DNA of 64,000 bases from positions 62,001 through 126,000 of the forward strand of contig OZ245021.1 of the NCBI GenBank assembly GCA_965223775.1, in the 5' to 3' direction. Each line of letters opens with the position of its first letter. Positions within the stretch are counted from its first letter, which is position 1. This stretch comes from JAJDXW01 sp965223775. GTDB taxonomy: Bacteria; Pseudomonadota; Gammaproteobacteria; HK1. Of the stretch, positions 33,514 through 41,760 are shown piece after piece. The notes beneath the pieces are model-generated. The model was not told the origin of the DNA and ran no database searches. It was given only the letters and a program-made list of their open reading frames with translations. The position numbers and the translations under genes are program-made.

Positions 33514-34455
33514 TCAGTAGACCGGGGTGAGCACGTCGGAGTACTCCGGGTCCTGGCCGCGGGTCGCGCGAAAGAACGCCTCCTGAAGCTGCCGGGTGAG
33601 GGGTCCGGGATTCCCGGCGCCGACCGGTATCCGGTCCACCGAGACGACGGGCGTCACTTCCTCGGCCGAGCCGCAGATCAGGATCTCGTCGGCAAGGTAG
33701 AGCTCGGTGCGGTCCACCTCCCGTTCCACCGCCGGGCGATTCCGGACCTTCGCAAAGAGCCCCATCAAGGTGGCCCGGGTGATCCCTTCGAGTATTCCCG
33801 CGGTCACCGATGGCGTGATCAACTGTCCGTCCCGCACCAGCATCACGTTCGCGCCGGGGGCTTCGGCGAGCTTGCCGTCCCGGTTCAGAATCAGGGCGTC
33901 GTCGTAGCCGTTGACGCGCGCTTCCACTCCCGCGAGACGGCTGTTCTGGTAGTTGGACCCGACCTTCACGCGGGCCGGCATCGAGTCGTCGTGGATGCGC
34001 CGCCAACTGCTGACACACACGTGGATGCCGTTCTCGAGGGCGTCGTCGTGGGGGCGGGGTCCCCCCGCCACCCACGCGCCGATCTCGATCTCCTCGGGCC
34101 GGTACTTCTTGACGTCCCCGGCCCCGCCGTAACCGAAGTACGTCACCAGGCGCATGTGGACGTCCTCCCGGAACCGGTTGGCGCGCGCCCAGTCGAGCAC
34201 CGCCTGCCGGTACTCGTCGAAGCGGTAGGGGGGCGTCATCCGCATGATCTTCATGTTGATGAACAGGCGCTCGAGGTGCTGATCCAACTTCCAGACGAAC
34301 AGGTTTTCCCGTTCCTCGCTCCAATAGGCCCGCAATCCCTCGTAGACGTTCGCCCCGCGCATGGCGGTCGCCGTGAGGACGCTCACCTTGGCGTCTTCCG
34401 GCGCGACCATGCCGCCGTCGAGCCAGACCTGGTAACCCGCGGAATCCTTGTTCAT
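33514..34455 (-). CDS. Class IV (branched-chain type) aminotransferase
   Basis: 313 residues from the ATG at 34455. PLP-dependent fold-type IV signature: the Schiff-base Lys is in A-R-V-K-V-G-S-N-Y-Q-N-S, and E-A-P-G-A-N-V-M-L is the cofactor-contact motif. The N-terminal G-A-N-V-Y-E-G-L-R-A-Y is typical. Members transfer amino groups from branched-chain amino acids, D-alanine or 4-amino-4-deoxychorismate-type substrates. It lies between a hyuA (25 bases upstream) and a hyuB (44 bases downstream), so it probably works on the amino acid or keto acid released by the hydantoinase-like complex. Confidence 0.92.
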   Translation of the reverse strand: MNKDSAGYQVWLDGGMVAPEDAKVSVLTATAMRGANVYEGLRAYWSEERENLFVWKLDQHLERLFINMKIMRMTPPYRFDEYRQAVLDWARANRFREDVHMRLVTYFGYGGAGDVKKYRPEEIEIGAWVAGGPRPHDDALENGIHVCVSSWRRIHDDSMPARVKVGSNYQNSRLAGVEARVNGYDDALILNRDGKLAEAPGANVMLVRDGQLITPSVTAGILEGITRATLMGLFAKVRNRPAVEREVDRTELYLADEILICGSAEEVTPVVSVDRIPVGAGNPGPLTRQLQEAFFRATRGQDPEYSDVLTPVY

Positions 34456-34480
34456 GGCCCCTCCGTCTTGCGCCCGTCCG

Positions 34481-36580
34481 TCATGCGAGCGCAACCCCTC
34501 CGACCTCTGCGTCATTCCCGGGCGACAAGAACGCGAGGTTCAAGTTTCCCTGGTCGTCGCTGCGGGCGACCTGCCCGGGCAGCACGACGGTCGTCGAATC
34601 CATCTGCTCGAGGATCGCGGGCCCTTCGAGATCGGCACCGCGCGGGATCAGCTCGCGGTCGTAGATCGGGCACTCCACAAAGCCGCCGAGCTCCGCAAAG
34701 TGCACTTGGCGCCTCGTGCGGTGCGCAGCGCGCAGGTCGCCGCGCGCTCCGCCGGCTCCCGCCACCGGGGGCGCCGTCACCCGGGCGAGGGCGGTCACCC
34801 GAAAGGTCACCAACTGCACCGGAGCATCCGGCGCGTAGCCGTACACCCTTTCGTGTTCCTGGCGAAAGGCGGCGATCAGCGTTGCCAGGTCGGGGCCGGA
34901 GAACTTTCGCTCCTGAACCGCGACCGTGATCTCGTGGCTCTGTCCGACGTAGCGCATGTCGATGGCCCGGCGCAGGGTGCGCTCGTCGGGCTCCACGCCT
35001 TCCCGGTCGAACCACTCGAGCGCTCTCCGCTCGACTTCCGCGAAGGTGGCGTTGATGCCGGCGCAGCCGAGGTCGTCCAGATGCGCGATCCGCGTCAGGC
35101 CGAAATCGGAGCGCACGTCGGCGACCAGGAGGCCGAGCGCGCACAGCAGACCTGGACCGGGAGGCACCATGACTCTTGCCATGGTGAGCTCGCGGGCCAG
35201 CGCGGAGGCGAGGAGAGGACCTGCGCCCCCGAACGCCACCAGGGTGAAGTGCCGTGGATCGAAACCCTTCTCCACCGAAATCACGCGAATCGCCTGGATC
35301 AGGTTCTCGTTGAGAATGGTGAGCACCGCTTGGGCCGCCTCCTCGACCCCGAGCCCCATCGGAGCCGCCACCTTGTCGGCGATTGCGCGGCGCGCGAGAT
35401 CGGGGCGCAGGGTCATGCGGCCGCCGAGCAGGGTGTCGGCGCAAAGGCGTCCGAGCACGACGTTGGCGTCCGTCACGGTGGGTTCGGTTCCCCCCAGACC
35501 GTAGCAGGCGGGGCCCGGATTGGCGCCGGCGCTCCGGGGACCCACGTGCACGAAGCCGCCGGTGTCCACGCGTGCGATGCTGCCCCCTCCGGCGCCTACC
35601 GAATGCACATCGACCATCGGGAACCGGACGGGATGCCCCCTCACGTCCCGCTCCTTGGCGACGAGCGGCCGGTTGTTCTCGACCAGGCAGACGTCGGTGC
35701 TCGTTCCCCCGACGTCGAAGGTGATGACGTCCGGACACGCGGCCCGGCCGGCGAGAAAACCGGCGCCGGTGACTCCCGCCGCCGGCCCCGACATCAGGCA
35801 GCGGCCCGCCATCGCGCCTGCCTCCCGAAGCGAGGCGACACCGCCGTGAGACTGAAGGATCCTCGGAGTCACGATACCCATCGCTTGGGCCCGTTCCCCG
35901 AGGCGCTCGAGGTAACGGCTCACGACCGGACCCAAAGACGCGTTCAGCACCGTCGTCGTGGTTCGCTCGTATTCCCGGAACTCGGCCACGACTTCGTGCG
36001 ATGCACAGATGAAGGCGCCGGGCAAGCTTTCTCGCACCGCGGCCGCGACTGCGGCCTCGTGGGCCGGGTTGTGGTAGCTGTGCAGAAAGCTGATGGCCAC
36101 CGCCTCCACGCCTTCACCGCGAAAGTCGTCGAGGATTCCGTCCAGCGCACCGAGGTCGGGCGGCACGTCGGACGGTCCGAAGAGATAGGTGCGTTCTTCG
36201 ATTTCGCGCCGAAGGTGGCGCGGCACGAGGGGCGGGGGCTTCGGAATTCGAATGTCGTAGTTGTGGGGTTGGCGCTGGCGGCGGATCTCCAGGATGTCGC
36301 GAAACCCCTCGGTAGCGATGAGTCCCGTAACGGCCGTGTCGTCCGTGATGAGCGCATTGGTGGCGACGGTCGTGCCGTGACCGAAGTAGCGGATGTCCTC
36401 GGCGCCGGCCGCCGCCTGGTCCAGCAGTTCCGGAATTCCGGCCGCAATCGCGCGTGAGGGATCGTCCGGAGTCGAGGGAGTCTTCAGGAACCACGTATTT
36501 CCGTCCGAGAGGCGAACGAGCGCAAAGTCGGTGAACGTCCCGCCGACGTCGACACCGAGGACGTAGCGTTCAGCCGACAC
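34481..36580 (-). CDS. Hydantoinase A/oxoprolinase family protein
   Basis: 699 residues from a GTG at 36580 (V-S-A-E-R-Y-V-L-G-V-D-V-G-G-T-F-T-D). The N-terminal Hydant_A_N domain and the ASKHA-type phosphate loop D-V-G-G-T-F-T-D (about residues 9-16) are present, then H-G-T-T-V-A-T-N-A-L, F-D-V-G-G-T-S-T-D-V and G-G-A-G-P-L-L-A-S-A-L. HyuA subunits bind ATP and activate the amide or ketone carbonyl before hydrolysis or carboxylation. The start overlaps the end of the upstream hyuB by 11 bases. Length is typical. Confidence 0.94.
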   Translation of the reverse strand: MSAERYVLGVDVGGTFTDFALVRLSDGNTWFLKTPSTPDDPSRAIAAGIPELLDQAAAGAEDIRYFGHGTTVATNALITDDTAVTGLIATEGFRDILEIRRQRQPHNYDIRIPKPPPLVPRHLRREIEERTYLFGPSDVPPDLGALDGILDDFRGEGVEAVAISFLHSYHNPAHEAAVAAAVRESLPGAFICASHEVVAEFREYERTTTTVLNASLGPVVSRYLERLGERAQAMGIVTPRILQSHGGVASLREAGAMAGRCLMSGPAAGVTGAGFLAGRAACPDVITFDVGGTSTDVCLVENNRPLVAKERDVRGHPVRFPMVDVHSVGAGGGSIARVDTGGFVHVGPRSAGANPGPACYGLGGTEPTVTDANVVLGRLCADTLLGGRMTLRPDLARRAIADKVAAPMGLGVEEAAQAVLTILNENLIQAIRVISVEKGFDPRHFTLVAFGGAGPLLASALARELTMARVMVPPGPGLLCALGLLVADVRSDFGLTRIAHLDDLGCAGINATFAEVERRALEWFDREGVEPDERTLRRAIDMRYVGQSHEITVAVQERKFSGPDLATLIAAFRQEHERVYGYAPDAPVQLVTFRVTALARVTAPPVAGAGGARGDLRAAHRTRRQVHFAELGGFVECPIYDRELIPRGADLEGPAILEQMDSTTVVLPGQVARSDDQGNLNLAFLSPGNDAEVGGVALA

Positions 36581-38315
36581 GGTTCGGTTTCCGGCGGGCT
36601 CCTCGCAGGGCCGCGGTTCGCAGTGCATCAACTCCACCGTCGGCGAGCGCGACACCATAGGCGTGCTCCGCCGCAGACACCGTGACCTTGCCCGCAATCA
36701 CGTCGTCGCGCACCATTTCCGGCTCGCGCTCCCACGAGTCGCCGAAACCCGCTCCTGAGGGCGTTTCGACCCGCACGGTCGCGCCGACCTCCACTTCGAG
36801 CTCGGAAAACGAGCCCGGAAGCCGCTTTTCGCGATTTCCGCCCGGGTCCAGAATGAAGACGCCGGGGCGCCCCGTACTTCCGCCGAAGAGTCCGGACGCG
36901 CCGCGAGATTGGCGCAGCCCTCGTCCCGCGAGCCGCCCTTCCTGCGCCCGGACGGTGACGTCACGGCGAGTCGCGAGGCCGCCCCTGCGCCGTCCCGGTC
37001 CGCCCGAGTCGGCGATCAGCTCGTAACGGCCGACGGTCAGCGGGAACTCCTGCTCCACCGATTCGATGGGCAGGTTCGCCGCGCCCGAGACGTGGACCCG
37101 AACCGCGTCCTTGCCGTCGAGAAAGGAGAGCGCGCCGGACGCCCCGGCGTAGGTCTCGTAGTCGACGAAGTACTCGTCCCGGCGCGGGTCGACGCCGCTG
37201 AAGATGAGCCCGTGAAGCGGACCGCAACCGGCCATCACCCGGTCCGGCGCCGCCTCGGCGAGTGCGCCCAGCAGCAGATCGCCGAGCACGTTGCCGGTCG
37301 CGCTCCGATCGCCGACGGCGGCGGGGGGGCGGCAGTTCACGACCGTGCCTTCCGGTGCGGTGACCCCGATGGCGCGGAAATATCCGGAGTTCGGAGGCAG
37401 TGCCGGATCCGTCACCGCCTTGACCGCGTAGTACACGGCGGACAACGTGGCCGCGAGCGGCATGTTGCGGGCGCCCGCGATCTGTCCGTCGGTGCCGGTG
37501 AAGTCGAAATGAATTCGGTCGCCGCGAATCGTGATCTCGACCCGCAGGCGAACGATCCCGTCGGCCACGCCGTCGTTGTCGAGGACTTCTTCGTTCTCGT
37601 AGATTCCGTCCGGCAGCGCCGCAATCTCGGCCCGCGTCCGCGTCTCCGCGTAGTCGAGGAGCGCTCTCGCGCCCTGGTGCACGGTATCGGCCCCGAAGCG
37701 GGCAAAGCACTCCTGCACGCGCCGAACCCCGGTGGCGTTGGTCGCGATTTGCGCCCGCAGGTCGCCCTCGCGCTCGCGCGGCGTACGGGAGTTGAGACGC
37801 ACGAACTCGAGCACGTCGCGGCACAGCTCCCCCTCGTCGAGCAGCTTGACGGGAGGAATCCGCAGCCCCTCCTGGAAGATGCTGGTGCAATCGGCGCTCT
37901 CGCTGCCGGCCACCTTGCCGCCGATGTCGGAGTGGTGGGCGATGTTGGCGACGAACGCCACGGGCCGGCCATCGAAGAAGACCGGGCTCGCCAGTGTCAG
38001 ATCGGGCAGGTGCGAGCCGCCGCCCACGTACGGATCGTTCGTAAGGAAGCCGTCACCGGGGCGAAAACGGTCCAGCGGATAGCGCCGCGTGATGTTCTCC
38101 ACGAGACCGAGGAGCGAGCTCAGATGGACGGGGGCGATGGCGGTCAGGGCGAGGAGGTTGCCCGCGGTGTCGAAGATCGCGACCGAACAGTCCCGCCGCT
38201 CCTTGATGTTCGGGGAATACGCGGTCTTGACCAGGGTGGCCATCATTTCGTCGGCCGCGGCCGCGAAACGGTGCGCGATGACCTCGGTGGTGATTTGATC
38301 GCGGCCTGAGTCCAT
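36570..38315 (-). CDS. Hydantoinase B/oxoprolinase family protein
   Basis: 581 residues from the ATG at 38315 (MDSGRDQITTEVIAHRFAAA). Landmarks: K-T-A-Y-S-P-N-I-K-E-R-R-D-C-S, F-L-T-N-D-P-Y-V-G-G-G-S-H, F-Q-E-G-L-R-I-P-P-V-K and P-S-G-A-G-F-G-D-S-W. The last motif usually reads G-Y-G-D-P-L, so the C-terminal loop differs slightly. First gene of the leftward hyuB, hyuA, aminotransferase, hyuB operon and divergent from the PrpD-family gene at 38583, with 267 bases between them holding both promoters. Confidence 0.94.
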   Translation of the reverse strand: MDSGRDQITTEVIAHRFAAAADEMMATLVKTAYSPNIKERRDCSVAIFDTAGNLLALTAIAPVHLSSLLGLVENITRRYPLDRFRPGDGFLTNDPYVGGGSHLPDLTLASPVFFDGRPVAFVANIAHHSDIGGKVAGSESADCTSIFQEGLRIPPVKLLDEGELCRDVLEFVRLNSRTPREREGDLRAQIATNATGVRRVQECFARFGADTVHQGARALLDYAETRTRAEIAALPDGIYENEEVLDNDGVADGIVRLRVEITIRGDRIHFDFTGTDGQIAGARNMPLAATLSAVYYAVKAVTDPALPPNSGYFRAIGVTAPEGTVVNCRPPAAVGDRSATGNVLGDLLLGALAEAAPDRVMAGCGPLHGLIFSGVDPRRDEYFVDYETYAGASGALSFLDGKDAVRVHVSGAANLPIESVEQEFPLTVGRYELIADSGGPGRRRGGLATRRDVTVRAQEGRLAGRGLRQSRGASGLFGGSTGRPGVFILDPGGNREKRLPGSFSELEVEVGATVRVETPSGAGFGDSWEREPEMVRDDVIAGKVTVSAAEHAYGVALADGGVDALRTAALRGARRKPNRVG

Positions 38316-38582
38316 GGGAACTCCCTGGCAAGCGCCTCGATCGTACACGCTCTCCGGCGCTGCGCAGCTCGAGCCGCGCGAGAGACAGGGTCTCGGCTCC
38401 GCCCGTAATGCTCTGCCGGTCCGCGGTCTGCGACTTCGCAACCGCTCCCGCCGAGGGACGCATTCGGTCGTCCGCCGGCACCGTCACGTTTTCCGGGGCA
38501 AGCGTATTGCCCGGTTCGGGCCGGAGGTTTCGTCCGGTTCTCGATTCCATGCGCGGCGGATTCGTTGCTTCTCGGAGGTAAC

Positions 38583-40046
38583 ATGGTCGACTGGCGAGAA
38601 TCGAGTTCCGCCCGGGAAGCGCAATGCACCGGGGGAACGGGAGGGACCGAGTTGGCTCAGATCGATGTCACGCGCCGCCTCGCGTCGTTCGCCGGGGAGC
38701 TTTCCTACGAAACGCTGCCTTCGGACGTCGTCGAGCGCGGCCGCATGTTCCTGCTGGACGGGGCGGCGGTGATGGTCGCCGCCGCCGCGTACGCACGCGA
38801 GAACGACGACCGAATGCTGGTGAACTACCTGAAAGCGGTGGCGCCGCCGGACGGTCCGTCGACGGTGGTCGGACACGGCATTCGGACCTCGCCCATGATG
38901 GCGGCGTTCGCCAACGGGTGCATGATGGAGGTGCTGGACTACTCGGATTCGAACCTCGGCAACCTGACCCACAACGGCACCCCCGTGCTGCCCGCGGCTC
39001 TGGCCGTGGCGGAGCACGTCTCAGCCCCGTGGGGGGAGCTCTGCACCGCGATCGTCGCCGGCTACGAGGTGCACACCCGGCTCCTCACCACCGTCCAGCC
39101 GGGCCATTGGTACCGCGGGTTCCAGAGCGCCGGCACGTTCGGGACCTCGGGCGCGGCGGTTGCAGCGGGCCGGCTGCTCGGGCTCGACGCGGGCGGCATT
39201 GCCGCGGCCCTCGGCGTCTCCGGCTTCATCATGCCCGTGTCCAACGGCGACAACGAGTTCCGCGGCCACAGCGCCAAGCCCGTGCACGGTGGCCAGGGTG
39301 CAACGTGCGGCGTGTCCTCGGCGTTTCTCGCCCGGTCCGGGTATCGGGCCGGGCCGCTCGAGGGCGAGCCGCCCCGTTATCACGCCGCGCTCCACATCCT
39401 GAGCGACGGACCGGATCTGGAGAGGGCGCTCGAGGGATTCGCAGAGAAGTGGCACAGCCGGGACGTGGCCTTCAAGCCCTATCCCCTCGGCCACCTGATC
39501 GTCGGGCCCGTGGAGGCGGTGCTGGACCTCCTCGCCGAGGCCCCGATCGACGCGGGCGAGGTCGACGCCGTGGACATCGCGACCTACCAGGCGGCGGTTC
39601 ACGGCTGCGGCAAGAAGTACTCTACCCCCGAGAGCAACTACGTCGACTGCCATTTCTCCATGCCGTTCTGCGTCGCCGCGACGCTCATCGAGAAGGAGAT
39701 GACACCGCGCCAGCTTCGCAACGACTTCATCGCGAACCCGCAGGTGCACGAGCTGGCTTCGCGGGTGGTGGTCACGGAGGACCCCGAGATGAGCGCCCGG
39801 TTCCCGGCCGAATGGCCGCTCGAGGTGGTCGTGCGGATGAGCGACGGCACGACCCGGTCGCGACGTATCGACAAGGTCAAATGGTCGGACTCCCGGCCGC
39901 CGGCGTGGGAGGAGCTCGAGGAGAAGTTCCTCATGGTGGTGAGTCCCGTGCTCGGAGAGGCGAAGGCCCGTTCGGCCGCCGACCTCATCGCCAACCTCGA
40001 GGGCGACGGGTCGATCGCCCCGCTGATGGACCTGCTCCGCGGCTGA
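38583..40046 (+). CDS. MmgE/PrpD family protein
   Basis: 487 residues from the ATG at 38583, which has GGAGG 6 bases upstream. Conserved parts: L-D-G-A-A-V-M-V-A, G-H-G-I-R-T-S-P, F-A-N-G-C-M-M-E-V-L-D-Y, and the C-terminal small domain with K-P-Y-P-L-G-H. The family contains 2-methylcitrate dehydratase, cis-aconitate decarboxylase and iminodisuccinate epimerase. The substrate is unknown; no other methylcitrate-cycle gene is present. The next gene follows in the same direction after 66 bases, with a small hairpin (40047-40071) between. Confidence 0.88.
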   Translation: MVDWRESSSAREAQCTGGTGGTELAQIDVTRRLASFAGELSYETLPSDVVERGRMFLLDGAAVMVAAAAYARENDDRMLVNYLKAVAPPDGPSTVVGHGIRTSPMMAAFANGCMMEVLDYSDSNLGNLTHNGTPVLPAALAVAEHVSAPWGELCTAIVAGYEVHTRLLTTVQPGHWYRGFQSAGTFGTSGAAVAAGRLLGLDAGGIAAALGVSGFIMPVSNGDNEFRGHSAKPVHGGQGATCGVSSAFLARSGYRAGPLEGEPPRYHAALHILSDGPDLERALEGFAEKWHSRDVAFKPYPLGHLIVGPVEAVLDLLAEAPIDAGEVDAVDIATYQAAVHGCGKKYSTPESNYVDCHFSMPFCVAATLIEKEMTPRQLRNDFIANPQVHELASRVVVTEDPEMSARFPAEWPLEVVVRMSDGTTRSRRIDKVKWSDSRPPAWEELEEKFLMVVSPVLGEAKARSAADLIANLEGDGSIAPLMDLLRG

Positions 40047-40112
40047 CTCCGACACCGGGATCGGGTCGGAGGGCGGGGAGCGGTTTCGAACGGTCGAAGG
40101 AGGCCGAACGCG

Positions 40113-41012
40113 ATGGAGAACAACCCGCGCATCCCGTTCCAGCTCGCCACGGAGCGTCCGCGCTTCGAGCCTCCGGGCGGCAAGCCGCTCATGGTCCACG
40201 TGGTCGTGAATCTCGAGATCTGGCCCTTCGGCCAGCCCATGCCGCGTTCGATCTTCGTCACCGCTCACGGCAAGCCCGAGACTCCGGACATTCCGAACTT
40301 CAGTTGGGTGGAGTACGGTCTTCGCTGCGGCGTGCCGCGCCTCATCCGGATCCTCGGCGAGCGGGGTCTCCCGGCCAGCAACTTCATGAACGCGGCGTTC
40401 CCCGACTACTACCCGAGCTGCGCCGAGGCGGCGCTCGAAGCGGCGTGGGAAGTCACGGGTCACCAGATCGTCCAGCGGTCGCTCCGTTACGAGGAGGACG
40501 AGGAAGCGGTCATCGCCGAGGTCGTGGAGCGCCTTACCCGCTTTGCCGGCTATCCGCCCCGCGGCTGGCTCGGGCCGGGTTCCGGGGAGTCCATGGAAAC
40601 GCCGGATCTCTTGCGAAAGCACGGGTTCGAGTACATCTACGAATGGCAGTTCGACGACCTTCCGTGCTGGATGCGCACGCGGTACGGTCCGATGATCGCG
40701 CTGCCCTATGCGCTCGAGCTGAACGATGTGATCGCGTTCTCGATGCACAAGCAGACGGCCGATGAATGGTTCCAGCGGTTCGCGTACACCGTAGAGACGT
40801 TCGAGAGCGAGCTGTCGTCGGGGCCAAGGGTACTCACCCTTGCGCTCCATCCCCACGTGGCGGCCATACCGATGCGGGTGCCCGTGCTGACCCGCGTCCT
40901 CGACATGCTGATGGCCCGCGACGACACCGTCTTCATGACCGGCGGGCAGATCGCAGCGTGGTTCAGGGACCAGGACCCGGAGGGTCTTGCGGCGGTGTCG
41001 GAAGGAGACTGA
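40113..41012 (+). CDS. Polysaccharide deacetylase-fold hydrolase (PuuE/allantoinase-like)
   Basis: 299 residues. The NodB-homology fold is seen in V-V-N-L-E-I-W-P-F-G, W-V-E-Y-G-L-R-C-G-V, A-W-E-V-T-G-H-Q and the late L-A-L-H-P-H-V-A. The pattern matches metal-dependent amidases such as PuuE-type allantoinase and cyclic-imide-hydrolase relatives more than sugar deacetylases; the first metal Asp appears as E in N-L-E-I-W. The ATG at 40113 follows GGAGG closely. The next gene of the same fold overlaps region-wise (starts 5 bases after its stop), suggesting two subunits or tandem paralogues. Confidence 0.82.
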   Translation: MENNPRIPFQLATERPRFEPPGGKPLMVHVVVNLEIWPFGQPMPRSIFVTAHGKPETPDIPNFSWVEYGLRCGVPRLIRILGERGLPASNFMNAAFPDYYPSCAEAALEAAWEVTGHQIVQRSLRYEEDEEAVIAEVVERLTRFAGYPPRGWLGPGSGESMETPDLLRKHGFEYIYEWQFDDLPCWMRTRYGPMIALPYALELNDVIAFSMHKQTADEWFQRFAYTVETFESELSSGPRVLTLALHPHVAAIPMRVPVLTRVLDMLMARDDTVFMTGGQIAAWFRDQDPEGLAAVSEGD

Positions 41013-41016
41013 TTCC

Positions 41017-41718
41017 ATGGCCTTGGCGCCCGACCGGGTCGACTACAGCCCCATCATCGACCGTCCGCGCATCACGTGGCCCGGCGGGGCGCGGGTGGCG
41101 CTCTGGGTATCCCCCAACGTCGAGCACTACGAGTACATCCCGCGATTCGACGGCAAACGGGACCCCTATCCCCGTTCTCCTTATCCCGACGTCCAGCAAT
41201 ACTCGTACTGCGACTACGGCAACCGGGTCGGGTTCTGGCGCATGCTCGAAGTGCTCGACCGGCACGCGGTGCGGTGCACCGTTTCCCTCAACCTCGCCGT
41301 CCTCGACCACTTCCCGGAAGTCAAGGACGCCATGGTCGCCCGGGGATGGGCGTTCATGAGCCACGGGCTCTACAACACGCAGTACATCACCACTTACTCC
41401 GAGGAAGAAGAACGGAGCTTCATCCGGGACAACGTCGATCGCCTGCAGCGCCATACCGGCGATCGGTTGAAGGGATTCTTCGGTCCGTCCTTCTCCGGCA
41501 CGGATCGAACCCCGGACCTGCTGGCCGAGGCGGGGATCCTCTATCACTGCGACTGGGTCCACGACGATCAGCCGGTTCCGATCAAGGTGCGGTCGGGAAG
41601 GCTTATATCCGTTCCCTATTCCACCGAGATCAACGACGGCATCGTGCTTCGCACGTGGTTCGCGGAAACGAAGGCTGTTCTCGAATCGCAATCTCCTGAC
41701 CGCCGCGCAGGGCGATAG
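41017..41718 (+). CDS. Polysaccharide deacetylase-fold hydrolase, C-terminally shortened
   Basis: 233 residues from the ATG at 41017 (M-A-L-A-P-D-R-V-D-Y). Conserved motifs: W-P-G-G-A-R-V-A-L-W-V, D-Y-G-N-R-V-G-F-W-R and F-M-S-H-G-L-Y-N-T-Q. Homology stops after I-S-V-P-Y-S-T-E-I-N-D, and the last 20 residues (W-F-A-E-T-K-A-V-L-E) do not fit the family, which normally continues about 60-70 more residues to a conserved H-P motif, as in its neighbour. The gene has therefore lost its 3' end and may be inactive. The following hyuB starts 42 bases later. Confidence 0.75.
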   Translation: MALAPDRVDYSPIIDRPRITWPGGARVALWVSPNVEHYEYIPRFDGKRDPYPRSPYPDVQQYSYCDYGNRVGFWRMLEVLDRHAVRCTVSLNLAVLDHFPEVKDAMVARGWAFMSHGLYNTQYITTYSEEEERSFIRDNVDRLQRHTGDRLKGFFGPSFSGTDRTPDLLAEAGILYHCDWVHDDQPVPIKVRSGRLISVPYSTEINDGIVLRTWFAETKAVLESQSPDRRAGR

Positions 41719-41760
41719 CGATAGCGTCACGACCGATATTCACACCAGAGCGGTTCCACA

